Positions 28,201 through 35,371 of a stretch of DNA of 64,000 nt are shown piece after piece. How positions within the stretch are numbered: position 1 is the first letter of the stretch; each line of letters starts with the position of its first letter. The position numbers and the translations under genes were made by a program. This stretch comes from Bdellovibrionales bacterium Ga0074137 (GTDB lineage Bacteria; Bdellovibrionota; Bdellovibrionia; Bdellovibrionales; JAMPXM01): positions 62,001 to 126,000 of the forward strand of contig LNDT01000030.1 of the NCBI GenBank assembly GCA_001464715.1, in the 5' to 3' direction. The notes below the pieces were generated by a model, which searched no databases, was not told where the DNA came from, and was given only the letters and a program-made list of their open reading frames with translations.

Positions 28201-28451
28201 GGGACGCCACTTCCAGCGCAGGGTCCAATCTGCGTAAAGGATCCACCAATAAACATCAGTCGATTGGCATGCGGTAGCATCGTATTGACGGCAGCGTTCG
28301 CGCAAACAGGCGTCTTCATCGAAGGCGTTCCCGCCATTCCGAAAGGTTTTGAAAAAGGTGATTGTGCCTGGGTGTCTGGCGCGAACGCGCCGAAGACTAA
28401 AAGTTGAAACACAAATATCAGACTTAAAGAGAAAGGCTTTATTCTAATCAT
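25206..28451 (-). CDS. Secreted 49-residue-repeat protein A (beta-propeller-like)
   Basis: About 1081 aa. Start chosen at 28451, where the ATG overlaps the upstream stop as ATGA and gives a clean signal sequence (ending DTQAQS); the frame from 28595 is rejected. The mature protein is almost wholly tandem repeats of 49 residues (147 bp) with the consensus YxGGxFTTVNGxxxRNRLA then AxDxxTGxxTAWNPNxN. I count 21 GGxF-type motifs, the first four divergent. It resembles delta-60/DUF5122 propeller repeats. Mature cysteines are four: PVC and GPC at the N-terminus, LCAGYC at the C-terminus, which may close the structure by disulphides. Third gene of the run starting with fibre 3. Confidence 0.85.
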   Translation of the reverse strand: MIRIKPFSLSLIFVFQLLVFGAFAPDTQAQSPFSKPFGMAGTPSMKTPVCANAAVNTMLPHANRLMFIGGSFTQIGPCAGSGVPFNVTSGAKAINFDWSAIGVVGNVETAISDGAGGWYIGGSFTAVGATVRPFLAKITSAGAVDTAFNGNLDGTVRSLHLIGPTLYVGGDFNFVAGGRRPGLVALNAATGALITGFDAGVSGVRTMTDDGSRLFIGGTFTSVNGININSRGAVFADPSGVFQAGFPLVNGAVTAVISDGADGWYIGGDFTQVGTVARNRLARILADGSVSNWNPDINGGVGAIAVSGSTVYVGGDFSTVNGATTRNNLAAFDITTGTATAWNPDANNSVRAIEVSGGLVYVGGFFNVVNGATNRGRLAAFDPTSGVVTAWDPNLNNGVYDIEISGGNLYAGGVFTTVNGGAGKNRLAAFDLTTGTVTAWNPNVGGVVTALKINGGNVYVTGTFNAVNGGTVRNNMAAFDVSTGTATAWNPNVNSGSTALEISGSIAYAGGDFATVNGGTPRNRLAAFDLTAGTVTAWDPNMNSTVYALAISGGNLYAGGDFTAVNASTTRNRLAGVDLSTGVATAWNPNMDGIVLSILINGANLYVGGSFNSANGGSAVRLRLAAIDLITGTATAWSPGLNNSVFSMAVSGGDLYIGGAFTTVNVSTTRNRLAAISLTTGAPTAWNPNANGTVRNVVISGSNLYAGGTFTTVNGATARNRLAALDLTSGTATAWNPNVNNQVNILSLSGTNIYAGGTFTTVGGDALRNRLAALDLATGAVTPWDPNLSGAVHALAISGNNVYAGGDFTTVNGPTTRNRIAAFDISTGTVTTWNPNMGNSVRALAVSGANIYAGGFFTSVNGATTRNRLAAISLATGTATTWNPNMNGGVYSIQVSGGVVYAAGSFTTVNGGTVRNHIAALDAVTHIATTWDPNMNSIVYATTIVGGNIYAGGDFTTVNGGTVRNRIAALDLSTGTATAMDPNVSSTVNAIVVSGTTLYAGGLFTKANGVVSQNGFATFDLTTGTLTAIDPNFNNGAPTVSINKLVVNGNSLYVGGAFFSAGTKLCAGYCVINLGTGLPTP

Positions 28452-31400
28452 GGGACCGGCACCGCGGTGGACAAATTGATCATGCAGTAGCCGTCGCAAA
28501 TTTTTCCGCCGGCGGTTTTTGAATTTCCACCGATGAAAATGTGATTTCCGGAAATAACAGTCGATCGGCCCGAGCTCGACATATTTGGATTCCACGCCGT
28601 CGCCGTTCCGTCGGTGGTATTGAATGCGGCGGCGAATCTTCGTGCGAGCGTACCATTGACCAAAGTGAAGTTTCCCGTGGCGTAAACCGCGCTACCGCTG
28701 ACGGAAAGTGCGTATACCACTTGGTTCACATTCGGATTCCACGCTGTCGCGGCACCTGTCGTGGTGTCGAACGAAGCTAAGCGATTTCTCACGGTTCCAC
28801 CGTTGACGGACGTGATGGTTCCGCCAGCATAGATTGTGCTTCCGCTGATTTGAATTGTTTCGGTGCTGCCAAGGATGTCGGCATTGAAAGCTGTATTCAA
28901 AAGTCCCGTTGCTAAATCTATGGACGCCAAGGACCTACGCGTAGTTCCTCCGATAGTGACGAAATTTCCAGCGGCGAAAACGGTACCGCCACTCAGCAAA
29001 AGGTCATATACGACGTTGCTCGCATTTGGATTCCAGCCTGTTGCTATACCTGTTGTTAAACTAAAGGCCGCCAACCGGTTGCGTCCCGTACCACCATTGA
29101 CTGTCGTGAACGTCCCACCGACATAAATGTTCGCTCCACTGACGACAAGCGCGTACACCGTGTTAACGGGTGCGGGATTCCACGCTTCGACGATCCCTGT
29201 GGTCATGTCGAAGGCAGCCAAATTACTTCGCGGTGTTAGGCCGTTGACCACGTTGTACAGTCCGCCAGCGTAAATATTGTTCCCGCTGATGGCAAGATCA
29301 TACACAGTACCGTTGACGTTTGGATTCCAATTGGTCACTGCACCTGTTGCAAAATCGACGGAAGCCAACCTATTTCGATCGTAAGCATTTACAGCCGTGA
29401 AGTCGCCGCTGGCGTAAATTCTTGAACCACTGATCGAAAGAGTGCTGACGGAATCATTGAAACTAGGATTCCACGCCGTCGCTGCGCCTGTGGAAATATC
29501 GATCGCGGCCGCGTTTTTTCGGATTGCTCCACCCACAGAGGTAAAATTTCCTCCGATATAAACGGCAGTTCCACTGATGACCAGCGACGTCACTGTTGAA
29601 AATGAATTGGGGTTCCATGCGGTCGCAATTCCTGATGTTAAATCAAAAGCCGCCAATCGATTTCTGGCTGTTCCGCCATTCACCGTCGTGAATGTCCCGC
29701 CGACATAGATATTTGTCCCGCTGATCCCGAACGTGTTCACTTGGCCGCCCGGATTAGGCGCCCAGGCGGTCACGACCCCGGTTGAAAGGTCTACGGATGC
29801 GAGATTATTTCTTGGATTAATACTGTTCACCGTTGTGAAACCTCCGCCGAAGTACACAAGGCCAGAGTGGACTTGGACGTTCAGTACCACGCCGTTCACA
29901 TCGGGGTTCCAAGCTGTCGCGGCACCAGTGGTTAAATCCACTGCGGCCAACCCATTTCGGTTCATGCCACCCACAGCTTTGAATTGCCCGCCGACGTAAA
30001 GATTACCTCCGCTGACAGCGAGAGTTACAACGATGGCATCCATGTTCGGGTTGAAGGACGTGGCGGTACCGGTTGAAAGATCAATCGCCGCAATTTGGTT
30101 CCGGGTGGTGCCGCCGTTAACAGTTGTGAAGAGGCCTCCGATATATACAAGACCTCCACTGATCACCATGTCGTTGATGAAATTATTTATGTCTGGATTC
30201 CACGCGGTTGCAAGCCCCGTTGAAAGGTCGAGGGCCGCCAATGAATTTCTGGTGGCAGCGCCGGCGTTGACCGTGGAAAACGCACCGGCCACAATCAGGT
30301 TTCCACCATTAATGGCCATAGCGTTGATGAAGCCCGACACGTTTGGATCCCACGCCATCAAAGCACCAGTTCCAATGTTGAACGCGGCCAACCCATTTCT
30401 AGGAGTTCCACCACTGACTGAGTTGAAAGATCCACCGACATAAATGATTCCGCCGCCGATCGCGAGCGTGTGCACCGCGCCTGCCGGTTCCGGATTCCAT
30501 GCCGTCGCAATCCCTGTGCTGAGATCGAGGGCCGCCAGGCGCGGACGGCTCGTCGTTCCGTTGACCATGGTGAAAGCTCCACCGACGTAAATATTACTTC
30601 CGTCAATCGCAAGAGCGTTTACGGTGCTATTGGCGGAGGGGTTCCAAGCGGTTGCGGTACCTGTCGTTAAATCAAAAGCGGCAAGGCTTGCTCGTGGTAT
30701 ATTTCCATTTACGGAAGTGAAACTTCCGCCGACATAAATGTTCGCGCCATTGATGACAAGAGCGTTCGCGACACCGCTGAAGCCGAGATTTGGATCCCAT
30801 GGAGAGACCGAGCCATCCGCCAATACCCGCGCTAACCCGTTTCTTAATGAGGTCCCGACCTTTGTGAATTGGCCGCTGATGTACCAGCCATCCGCTCCAT
30901 CCGATACTGCGGCGGTGACGTCTCCATTAACATAGGGAAAATTCGGTTGATACACGCCCGACGGGTCCGCAAAAACAGCCGCTCGGCTGCCCGCATTGAA
31001 TCCATTCACGGATTTAAAGGATCCGCCAAGATATAGATTTGCGCCGAAGCTTGTCAGTGCCCTCACGTCGGAAACAGCAGCGTCAAATCCGTTAATGATG
31101 GCACCCGTCGCCGCATTGACAGCCGCTAAACCAGGTCTGCGTGTGGCGCCGACGTAGCCAAAATTTCCGGCGACGTAAAGTGTGGATCCGGTCAAATAAA
31201 GAGCTGTCGGGGCAGAATCCAAATTCGCGTTGAATGCAGTATCTAGGGCCCCCGTGGATGTGATTCTTGCGAGAAACGAAATATTCGTCGAACCAATTTT
31301 CGTAAAGCTGCCACCAATGTACCAGCCACCAGCACCATCAGAAATCGAGGTCGTGGCACCACCGAAAAGCGCCATGGTCGTCCAGTCAAAGCCATTCGCT

Positions 31401-31705
31401 TTTACGCCTGTCGCAAGATCAACAGGGACGCCATTTCCCGAACAAGGTCCTATTTGTGTAAACGATCCGCCAAGAAACATCAGCCGGTTGGCGTGAGGAA
31501 GCATGACTTCCACGCCTCCGTTGGTGCAGACGGGAGTCGTGATAGAACCCGAGCCTCCCATGCCAAACGGTTTTGAAAATGGAGTTTGTGCGATGGCCGA
31601 GCCCGCGAAAACGCTAGCTATTAGAAAATGAAAAACAAAGGTTTGTACTGAAACCTTCGCCGAGTCTAAAAAATCCCGATTCTTTAGACGTGTTGTCGAT
31701 GCCAT
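28448..31705 (-). CDS. Secreted 49-residue-repeat protein B (beta-propeller-like)
   Basis: 1085 aa, a paralogue of repeat protein A with the same architecture: signal sequence (ending GSAIAQ), TPFSKPFGMGGSG, the cysteines PVC and GPC, 21 copies of the GGxF-type motif at 49-residue spacing, and the end KICDGYCMINL. Repeats are degenerate at DNA level, so this is an old expansion and not recent slippage. Its start codon overlaps the stop of fibre 3 by one base (TAATG), and its stop overlaps the start of protein A, so translation of all three is probably coupled. I infer an accessory or tip-associated partner of the fibre. Confidence 0.85.
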   Translation of the reverse strand: MASTTRLKNRDFLDSAKVSVQTFVFHFLIASVFAGSAIAQTPFSKPFGMGGSGSITTPVCTNGGVEVMLPHANRLMFLGGSFTQIGPCSGNGVPVDLATGVKANGFDWTTMALFGGATTSISDGAGGWYIGGSFTKIGSTNISFLARITSTGALDTAFNANLDSAPTALYLTGSTLYVAGNFGYVGATRRPGLAAVNAATGAIINGFDAAVSDVRALTSFGANLYLGGSFKSVNGFNAGSRAAVFADPSGVYQPNFPYVNGDVTAAVSDGADGWYISGQFTKVGTSLRNGLARVLADGSVSPWDPNLGFSGVANALVINGANIYVGGSFTSVNGNIPRASLAAFDLTTGTATAWNPSANSTVNALAIDGSNIYVGGAFTMVNGTTSRPRLAALDLSTGIATAWNPEPAGAVHTLAIGGGIIYVGGSFNSVSGGTPRNGLAAFNIGTGALMAWDPNVSGFINAMAINGGNLIVAGAFSTVNAGAATRNSLAALDLSTGLATAWNPDINNFINDMVISGGLVYIGGLFTTVNGGTTRNQIAAIDLSTGTATSFNPNMDAIVVTLAVSGGNLYVGGQFKAVGGMNRNGLAAVDLTTGAATAWNPDVNGVVLNVQVHSGLVYFGGGFTTVNSINPRNNLASVDLSTGVVTAWAPNPGGQVNTFGISGTNIYVGGTFTTVNGGTARNRLAAFDLTSGIATAWNPNSFSTVTSLVISGTAVYIGGNFTSVGGAIRKNAAAIDISTGAATAWNPSFNDSVSTLSISGSRIYASGDFTAVNAYDRNRLASVDFATGAVTNWNPNVNGTVYDLAISGNNIYAGGLYNVVNGLTPRSNLAAFDMTTGIVEAWNPAPVNTVYALVVSGANIYVGGTFTTVNGGTGRNRLAAFSLTTGIATGWNPNASNVVYDLLLSGGTVFAAGNFVTIGGTTRRSLASIDLATGLLNTAFNADILGSTETIQISGSTIYAGGTITSVNGGTVRNRLASFDTTTGAATAWNPNVNQVVYALSVSGSAVYATGNFTLVNGTLARRFAAAFNTTDGTATAWNPNMSSSGRSTVISGNHIFIGGNSKTAGGKICDGYCMINLSTAVPVP

Positions 31706-34152
31706 TAGTTAAATCCAGTCACCCAGCTAATGTAGCAGTCTGTGACTCCCGCATCGATGACGGTCAAAATAGAATACGTCGAACGCTGAAACGTTTGTCC
31801 ATTCGTAGGGCTGAAGAAAGTATTCGTGCAGCCTGTGAATGTGTACGTCGTTTGGTTCGTGTCGCTGACCACCAAAGTGTAGGATCCGCCGTTCGCCATG
31901 TTCGATAAAGCAATCGTCGATGAACCGACGGACTTCAAAACGTGAACGTTCGACAGAGCCAAGTTCACCGCATTTCCCGTCGCGATAATATTGGCCCGCG
32001 ACACCGCAGCACCCACAACTTCAAGCTTCGCCTCCGGCACCGGCGCTGTCGTACCAATGCCGACGTTTCCGTTCTTAAGAATCATCAATGCTGTTGATCG
32101 CGAGGCACCGCTTCCTGTGCCGTTTCCGACGACAAAGAGGGGATCGGTGGCGACCCAGGTCGTTGCGTTTTCAGAACCTTTGGGAAGGTTATAAGCACCA
32201 ACAGACATTTGACCGTAAGATTCTGCGGTCACGCGGAATCCAATAGCCGTCGAGTAACTTCCGCTGGCCGTTGAATTTAGGCCCGCAGAAAACGAGGTAT
32301 CGCCCGATGCGGTGGAGGATGAGCCCAATGCAAGTGACGATAGGCCGGAAGCAGTGTTGCCGTTTCCTAAAGCGACCGCTGAATCACCCGTTGCCCTTGC
32401 GCTTTCACCAATGGCGACTGTGTAAAGTCCGCTCGCTATCGTATTAGCACCAGCGGCGAAAGCGCTTTGGCCTGATGCTAATGTGAAGTCTCCAAAAGCG
32501 GCCGAGTAGCCACCCGTTGCTCTGGCCTCAGATCCCATCGCGAACGATGCAAAGTTGGAAGCCTGTGAGTCAGAACCCATTGCCACTGAATTGAACCCGA
32601 TGTTTGCGTCATCCCACATTGTTCCGCCGACTTCGCCGGCTCGAAACGCAGCTTTACGCGGGTACCAGAAGAAGCGCGTGCCTGCGCCCGAGGTTCCAAG
32701 CGCCGTACCGGCCCCAGACGTTCCAGTCGCGAGAATGCCGCCGTCGCCCACCACGGAAAGCTTGAAGGGCGGAGTTGCCGTCCCGATACCGACGTTGCCG
32801 CCAGCATAGTTAATTCCTCCGGTCGCCGCTGACCAGTAGGTCGCACTGGCGGGGAGGCGCGCATCATCAATGGTTCCAGATGTAATAGCTCCCGCTGCAA
32901 GGCCCGCAATATTCGAGCAAGTGAATGTGTTGGTGAGCGATGACCATGTGAGTGTCTGAGTCGCAGCACACGAAGCACTTGCGAACTGCGCGGTTCCAGC
33001 GGCAGTTTTTAAATTTTCAACGCTGAAGTTCGTCCACTTAAGACCCGCCGCTTCGGCCGAGTCAGGGACCAACACTTGGCCGTTCACTCCGGCAGGAATA
33101 CGAACATGTGTTGTTCCATCGCGCGTGAGCAAGTCGCCTTTTGTGGTGAGCGGTGATGTGAGTTTGTTGTTAAAAATATTCCAGTCGGTACTCGTCAAAG
33201 CACCGGACGTCGTCGTGTTCGCATTAGCAATCGACACAACGGGTGTGGTAGTTCCGGTCGCCACCGAAATGGGAAGAGTACCGGTCACGCTTGTGACCGT
33301 GCCACTACCGCCACCGCCAGTGCTGAGCGTGACGGGCGCTGATCCGTCATAAAACTTAAGTCGGTTGTCACCCGTATCGAACCAGATCGAACCTTGCGTC
33401 GGTGTTGCCGGCGCACCGGCGATCACGGGAAGCCTTGCACCGTTCGCTGAACTCTGAACGTAGTTCGAACTTGTTCCGTCGACGACGGCCGTCAGCGAAT
33501 TGAATCGCGTCGTTGAAGTAAAAAGACTTTCAAGATTCGATTGTGTGAGAGCAGCACCAGCGGTTGTATTGACCTTTAACAGATCAGCGCCGCGGAAGCC
33601 TTGTACTGATTCCGCACGCTCGGCGACGATGGCATTTGGGACTGAATCGATCGTTAAGTTCGGCGAAAGAACGCGCGGAGCACCACCCATCGATGTCGGT
33701 GACACGACGATTCGAACGTAACGTCTTTTTCCGGCCGTTGCGGGAACCACGCACGCATTTCCGTTGGAGAGCAATTTTCCGTTGGCCGTAGTGACGTTTT
33801 GGAAAACCGTCGCCATGGAATTCGTCGAATCCCCGACGGTTCGTCTCGGACTTCCGACAGCGGAACCCACACGAATCGAAAAATATCCTTTTGAAGTCGC
33901 GGTGTTGACGTCTTGCTGCTCTTCATAAAGAACGCACGTTTCCGCCTCATCAAGAATCTGAACTTTGAATCCGATCAAAGCATCTTCGAGCGGCACAGTG
34001 CCCTGAGGATCGCTAAAAAGTCGGCCATCAAGAGTAAAAGATTGTGGAGCGTCTTGCGCTTGAGCGACTGAGGCCCATGTCCCGACACTCAACATTGAGT
34101 AAGCGAACACTATCGACCGTATGAAAATGGTGAGCCGACGTCCAGATTCCAT
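31705..34152 (-). CDS. Large modular fibre-like surface protein 3 with YadA-type head repeats
   Basis: 815 aa, exported (signal ending SVAQAQ). The N-terminal region is shared with fibres 1 and 2. The middle differs: GTVTSVTGTLPIS and TSTDWNIFNNKL are tail-fibre-like. Residues about 521-646 (32592-32215) are nine 14-residue units of the type ASFAMGSEARATGG and SAVALGNGNTASGL, the left-handed roll of YadA/trimeric autotransporter heads. This strongly suggests a trimer. The last 110 residues after GNVGIGTTAPVPEAKLEV form a small tip ending SWVTGFN. No membrane-anchor domain of YadA type is present, so attachment must differ. A TCCGATAA box lies 6 nt before the ATG, and no ribosome site is seen. 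Confidence 0.85.
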   Translation of the reverse strand: MESGRRLTIFIRSIVFAYSMLSVGTWASVAQAQDAPQSFTLDGRLFSDPQGTVPLEDALIGFKVQILDEAETCVLYEEQQDVNTATSKGYFSIRVGSAVGSPRRTVGDSTNSMATVFQNVTTANGKLLSNGNACVVPATAGKRRYVRIVVSPTSMGGAPRVLSPNLTIDSVPNAIVAERAESVQGFRGADLLKVNTTAGAALTQSNLESLFTSTTRFNSLTAVVDGTSSNYVQSSANGARLPVIAGAPATPTQGSIWFDTGDNRLKFYDGSAPVTLSTGGGGSGTVTSVTGTLPISVATGTTTPVVSIANANTTTSGALTSTDWNIFNNKLTSPLTTKGDLLTRDGTTHVRIPAGVNGQVLVPDSAEAAGLKWTNFSVENLKTAAGTAQFASASCAATQTLTWSSLTNTFTCSNIAGLAAGAITSGTIDDARLPASATYWSAATGGINYAGGNVGIGTATPPFKLSVVGDGGILATGTSGAGTALGTSGAGTRFFWYPRKAAFRAGEVGGTMWDDANIGFNSVAMGSDSQASNFASFAMGSEARATGGYSAAFGDFTLASGQSAFAAGANTIASGLYTVAIGESARATGDSAVALGNGNTASGLSSLALGSSSTASGDTSFSAGLNSTASGSYSTAIGFRVTAESYGQMSVGAYNLPKGSENATTWVATDPLFVVGNGTGSGASRSTALMILKNGNVGIGTTAPVPEAKLEVVGAAVSRANIIATGNAVNLALSNVHVLKSVGSSTIALSNMANGGSYTLVVSDTNQTTYTFTGCTNTFFSPTNGQTFQRSTYSILTVIDAGVTDCYISWVTGFN
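32215..32592 (-). repeat. Nine tandem 14-residue YadA-type head repeats (42-bp units)
   Basis: Units follow the pattern S-x-A-x-G-x-x-x-x-A-x-G with small residues at fixed places. In trimeric adhesins these stack into a left-handed beta-roll. Confidence 0.8.
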
Positions 34153-34158
34153 AATGAC

Positions 34159-34185
34159 TTATCGGAAAATCGACACAATATCTGA
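34159..34185 (-). promoter_or_regulatory. Sigma-28-like -10 box of fibre gene 3
   Basis: TCCGATAA (34166-34159 on the minus strand) ends 6 nt before the ATG. At N15 spacing the -35 position reads TCAG, a poor match to TAAA. Further upstream (34192-34215) the half-sites GTCTCAC and GATAC recall the dyads of the other two fibre genes. Confidence 0.4.
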
Positions 34186-34284
34186 ACCAAAGTCTCACAA
34201 ATCTCAGATTGATACGAAGCGAGAAATTGGAATATCGAAGAGTAGTTCGGACTCGTGCCGTTTTGAAACGGCACACCGAATTCA

Positions 34285-34980
34285 CTAGAAAGAGTAGCCA
34301 ATCATTAAGTCGAGCGCGAGGGCGCCATTCTGCGAAGTTTCAACACTTGTGGTGCTTGTGCTGTCGCGGACTTCAATTTTTGTGGTTGGAGCCACAGCAA
34401 GTCCGAGACCGGCGTTGAAGTTAAAGTTTTCACCCAGCCAGTGCTGATAGCCGACGATACCAGTGACCACAGGAAGCGACGCCGAACCCGTCACTTTTTC
34501 TCCGAGAGTTGTCGTACCCTCAGCTTTTGCGGATCGGTATTGGAACATCGGTGAGAAGTAGATTCCGTTTTTGAAGGCGCCTTTGGGCGCATACGTGCCG
34601 CGCACACCAACATTCGTTAAAGTCGTTTTAATTTTTCCGTTCTGATAAAATGAACTGTCGAAGTCAAAACTCCAGTAGCTGAAGGTTGGACCCACAGTCC
34701 AATTGTCCGAGACTTTAAAGTCGAAATCGATATTGAGATACCCTATGAGAATACCCAGTGGTGATGTGCGCACGTTGTAGAACTGCGGTGGCCCTTCGGT
34801 CTTCGGTGCCATAAGCACTTGGACTTGAGGCTGAGCCGGCGCGGTCGGCGAAGTTGAACCAGAAGACTGACCAGAAGACTGACCAGACGTCGGAGCCGGA
34901 GTGGCGGTTTGCGCCGCAGACATCGAAGCGCCAAGAGCCAATTGAAGAGCAACACATAGGACGAGCACGACCAATTTCAT
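34285..34980 (-). CDS. Outer membrane beta-barrel protein
   Basis: 231 aa with a clear signal sequence (ending MSAAQT) and a ribosome site GAGGGG. A Pro/Ser/Gln-rich linker of about 30 residues precedes roughly eight amphipathic strands, and the chain ends in Tyr-Ser-Phe, as expected for BAM-dependent barrel insertion. It resembles small OmpA/OmpW-like barrels (DUF3575 type). It is immediately upstream of fibre gene 3 on the same strand with 132 bp between them. It could be an outer-membrane partner of the adhesion genes, but nothing in the sequence proves that. Confidence 0.8.
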   Translation of the reverse strand: MKLVVLVLCVALQLALGASMSAAQTATPAPTSGQSSGQSSGSTSPTAPAQPQVQVLMAPKTEGPPQFYNVRTSPLGILIGYLNIDFDFKVSDNWTVGPTFSYWSFDFDSSFYQNGKIKTTLTNVGVRGTYAPKGAFKNGIYFSPMFQYRSAKAEGTTTLGEKVTGSASLPVVTGIVGYQHWLGENFNFNAGLGLAVAPTTKIEVRDSTSTTSVETSQNGALALDLMIGYSF

Positions 34981-35047
34981 TATAATCCCCTCGGTGAGGC
35001 CCGACCATTCACGAAAAATTGAAAGTTTGCAAATTGAAAGGTTGATC

Positions 35048-35371
35048 TTACTCGGTGATTCGCTGAAATCGCGGAACAGTCTGTCCCGAAACTGAAACAG
35101 TTTCAGCGAACATCGCCGCCGGGCGGACCCATAGTTTCCCTAGGTCATTTTCGTACAAAGCTTCGTACACGACAAGTTTCTCAAGCGTCTCGCTGTGCCG
35201 GGCGGTTCCGATCACGCGGTACATTTTGTCTTTGTAGTGACGGTAAAGGCCGGGCGCTACATCGGGCGTTACATCTGGCGCCATATCGGGCGCCGAATTT
35301 TTAAGCGCCTGCGTCTCTGGCGCCGATATTTTTGGCGCCGATGTGTTTTCCGATTCGGACGATGCGATCAC
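35048..35371 (-). CDS. DUF1653 domain protein
   Basis: 107 aa. The C-terminal 65 residues are a full DUF1653 domain: GLYRHYKDKMYRVIGTARHS, LVVYEALYEN, LWVRPAAMF, VPRFQRI. Function of the domain is unknown. The first 40 residues are low complexity (APDMAPDVTPDVAPG) and come from short DNA repeats around GGGCGC(T/C)A. It starts with GTG in a GTGA overlap with the speA stop, so it is translated with speA. Confidence 0.85.
   Translation of the reverse strand: MIASSESENTSAPKISAPETQALKNSAPDMAPDVTPDVAPGLYRHYKDKMYRVIGTARHSETLEKLVVYEALYENDLGKLWVRPAAMFAETVSVSGQTVPRFQRITE

Noticed and set aside
25206-31705. Regular 147-bp periodicity that could be taken for a CRISPR or satellite array
   Set aside because: The period lies within two long intact reading frames and the repeat units are degenerate in DNA but conserved in protein; there are no identical direct repeats with unique spacers.
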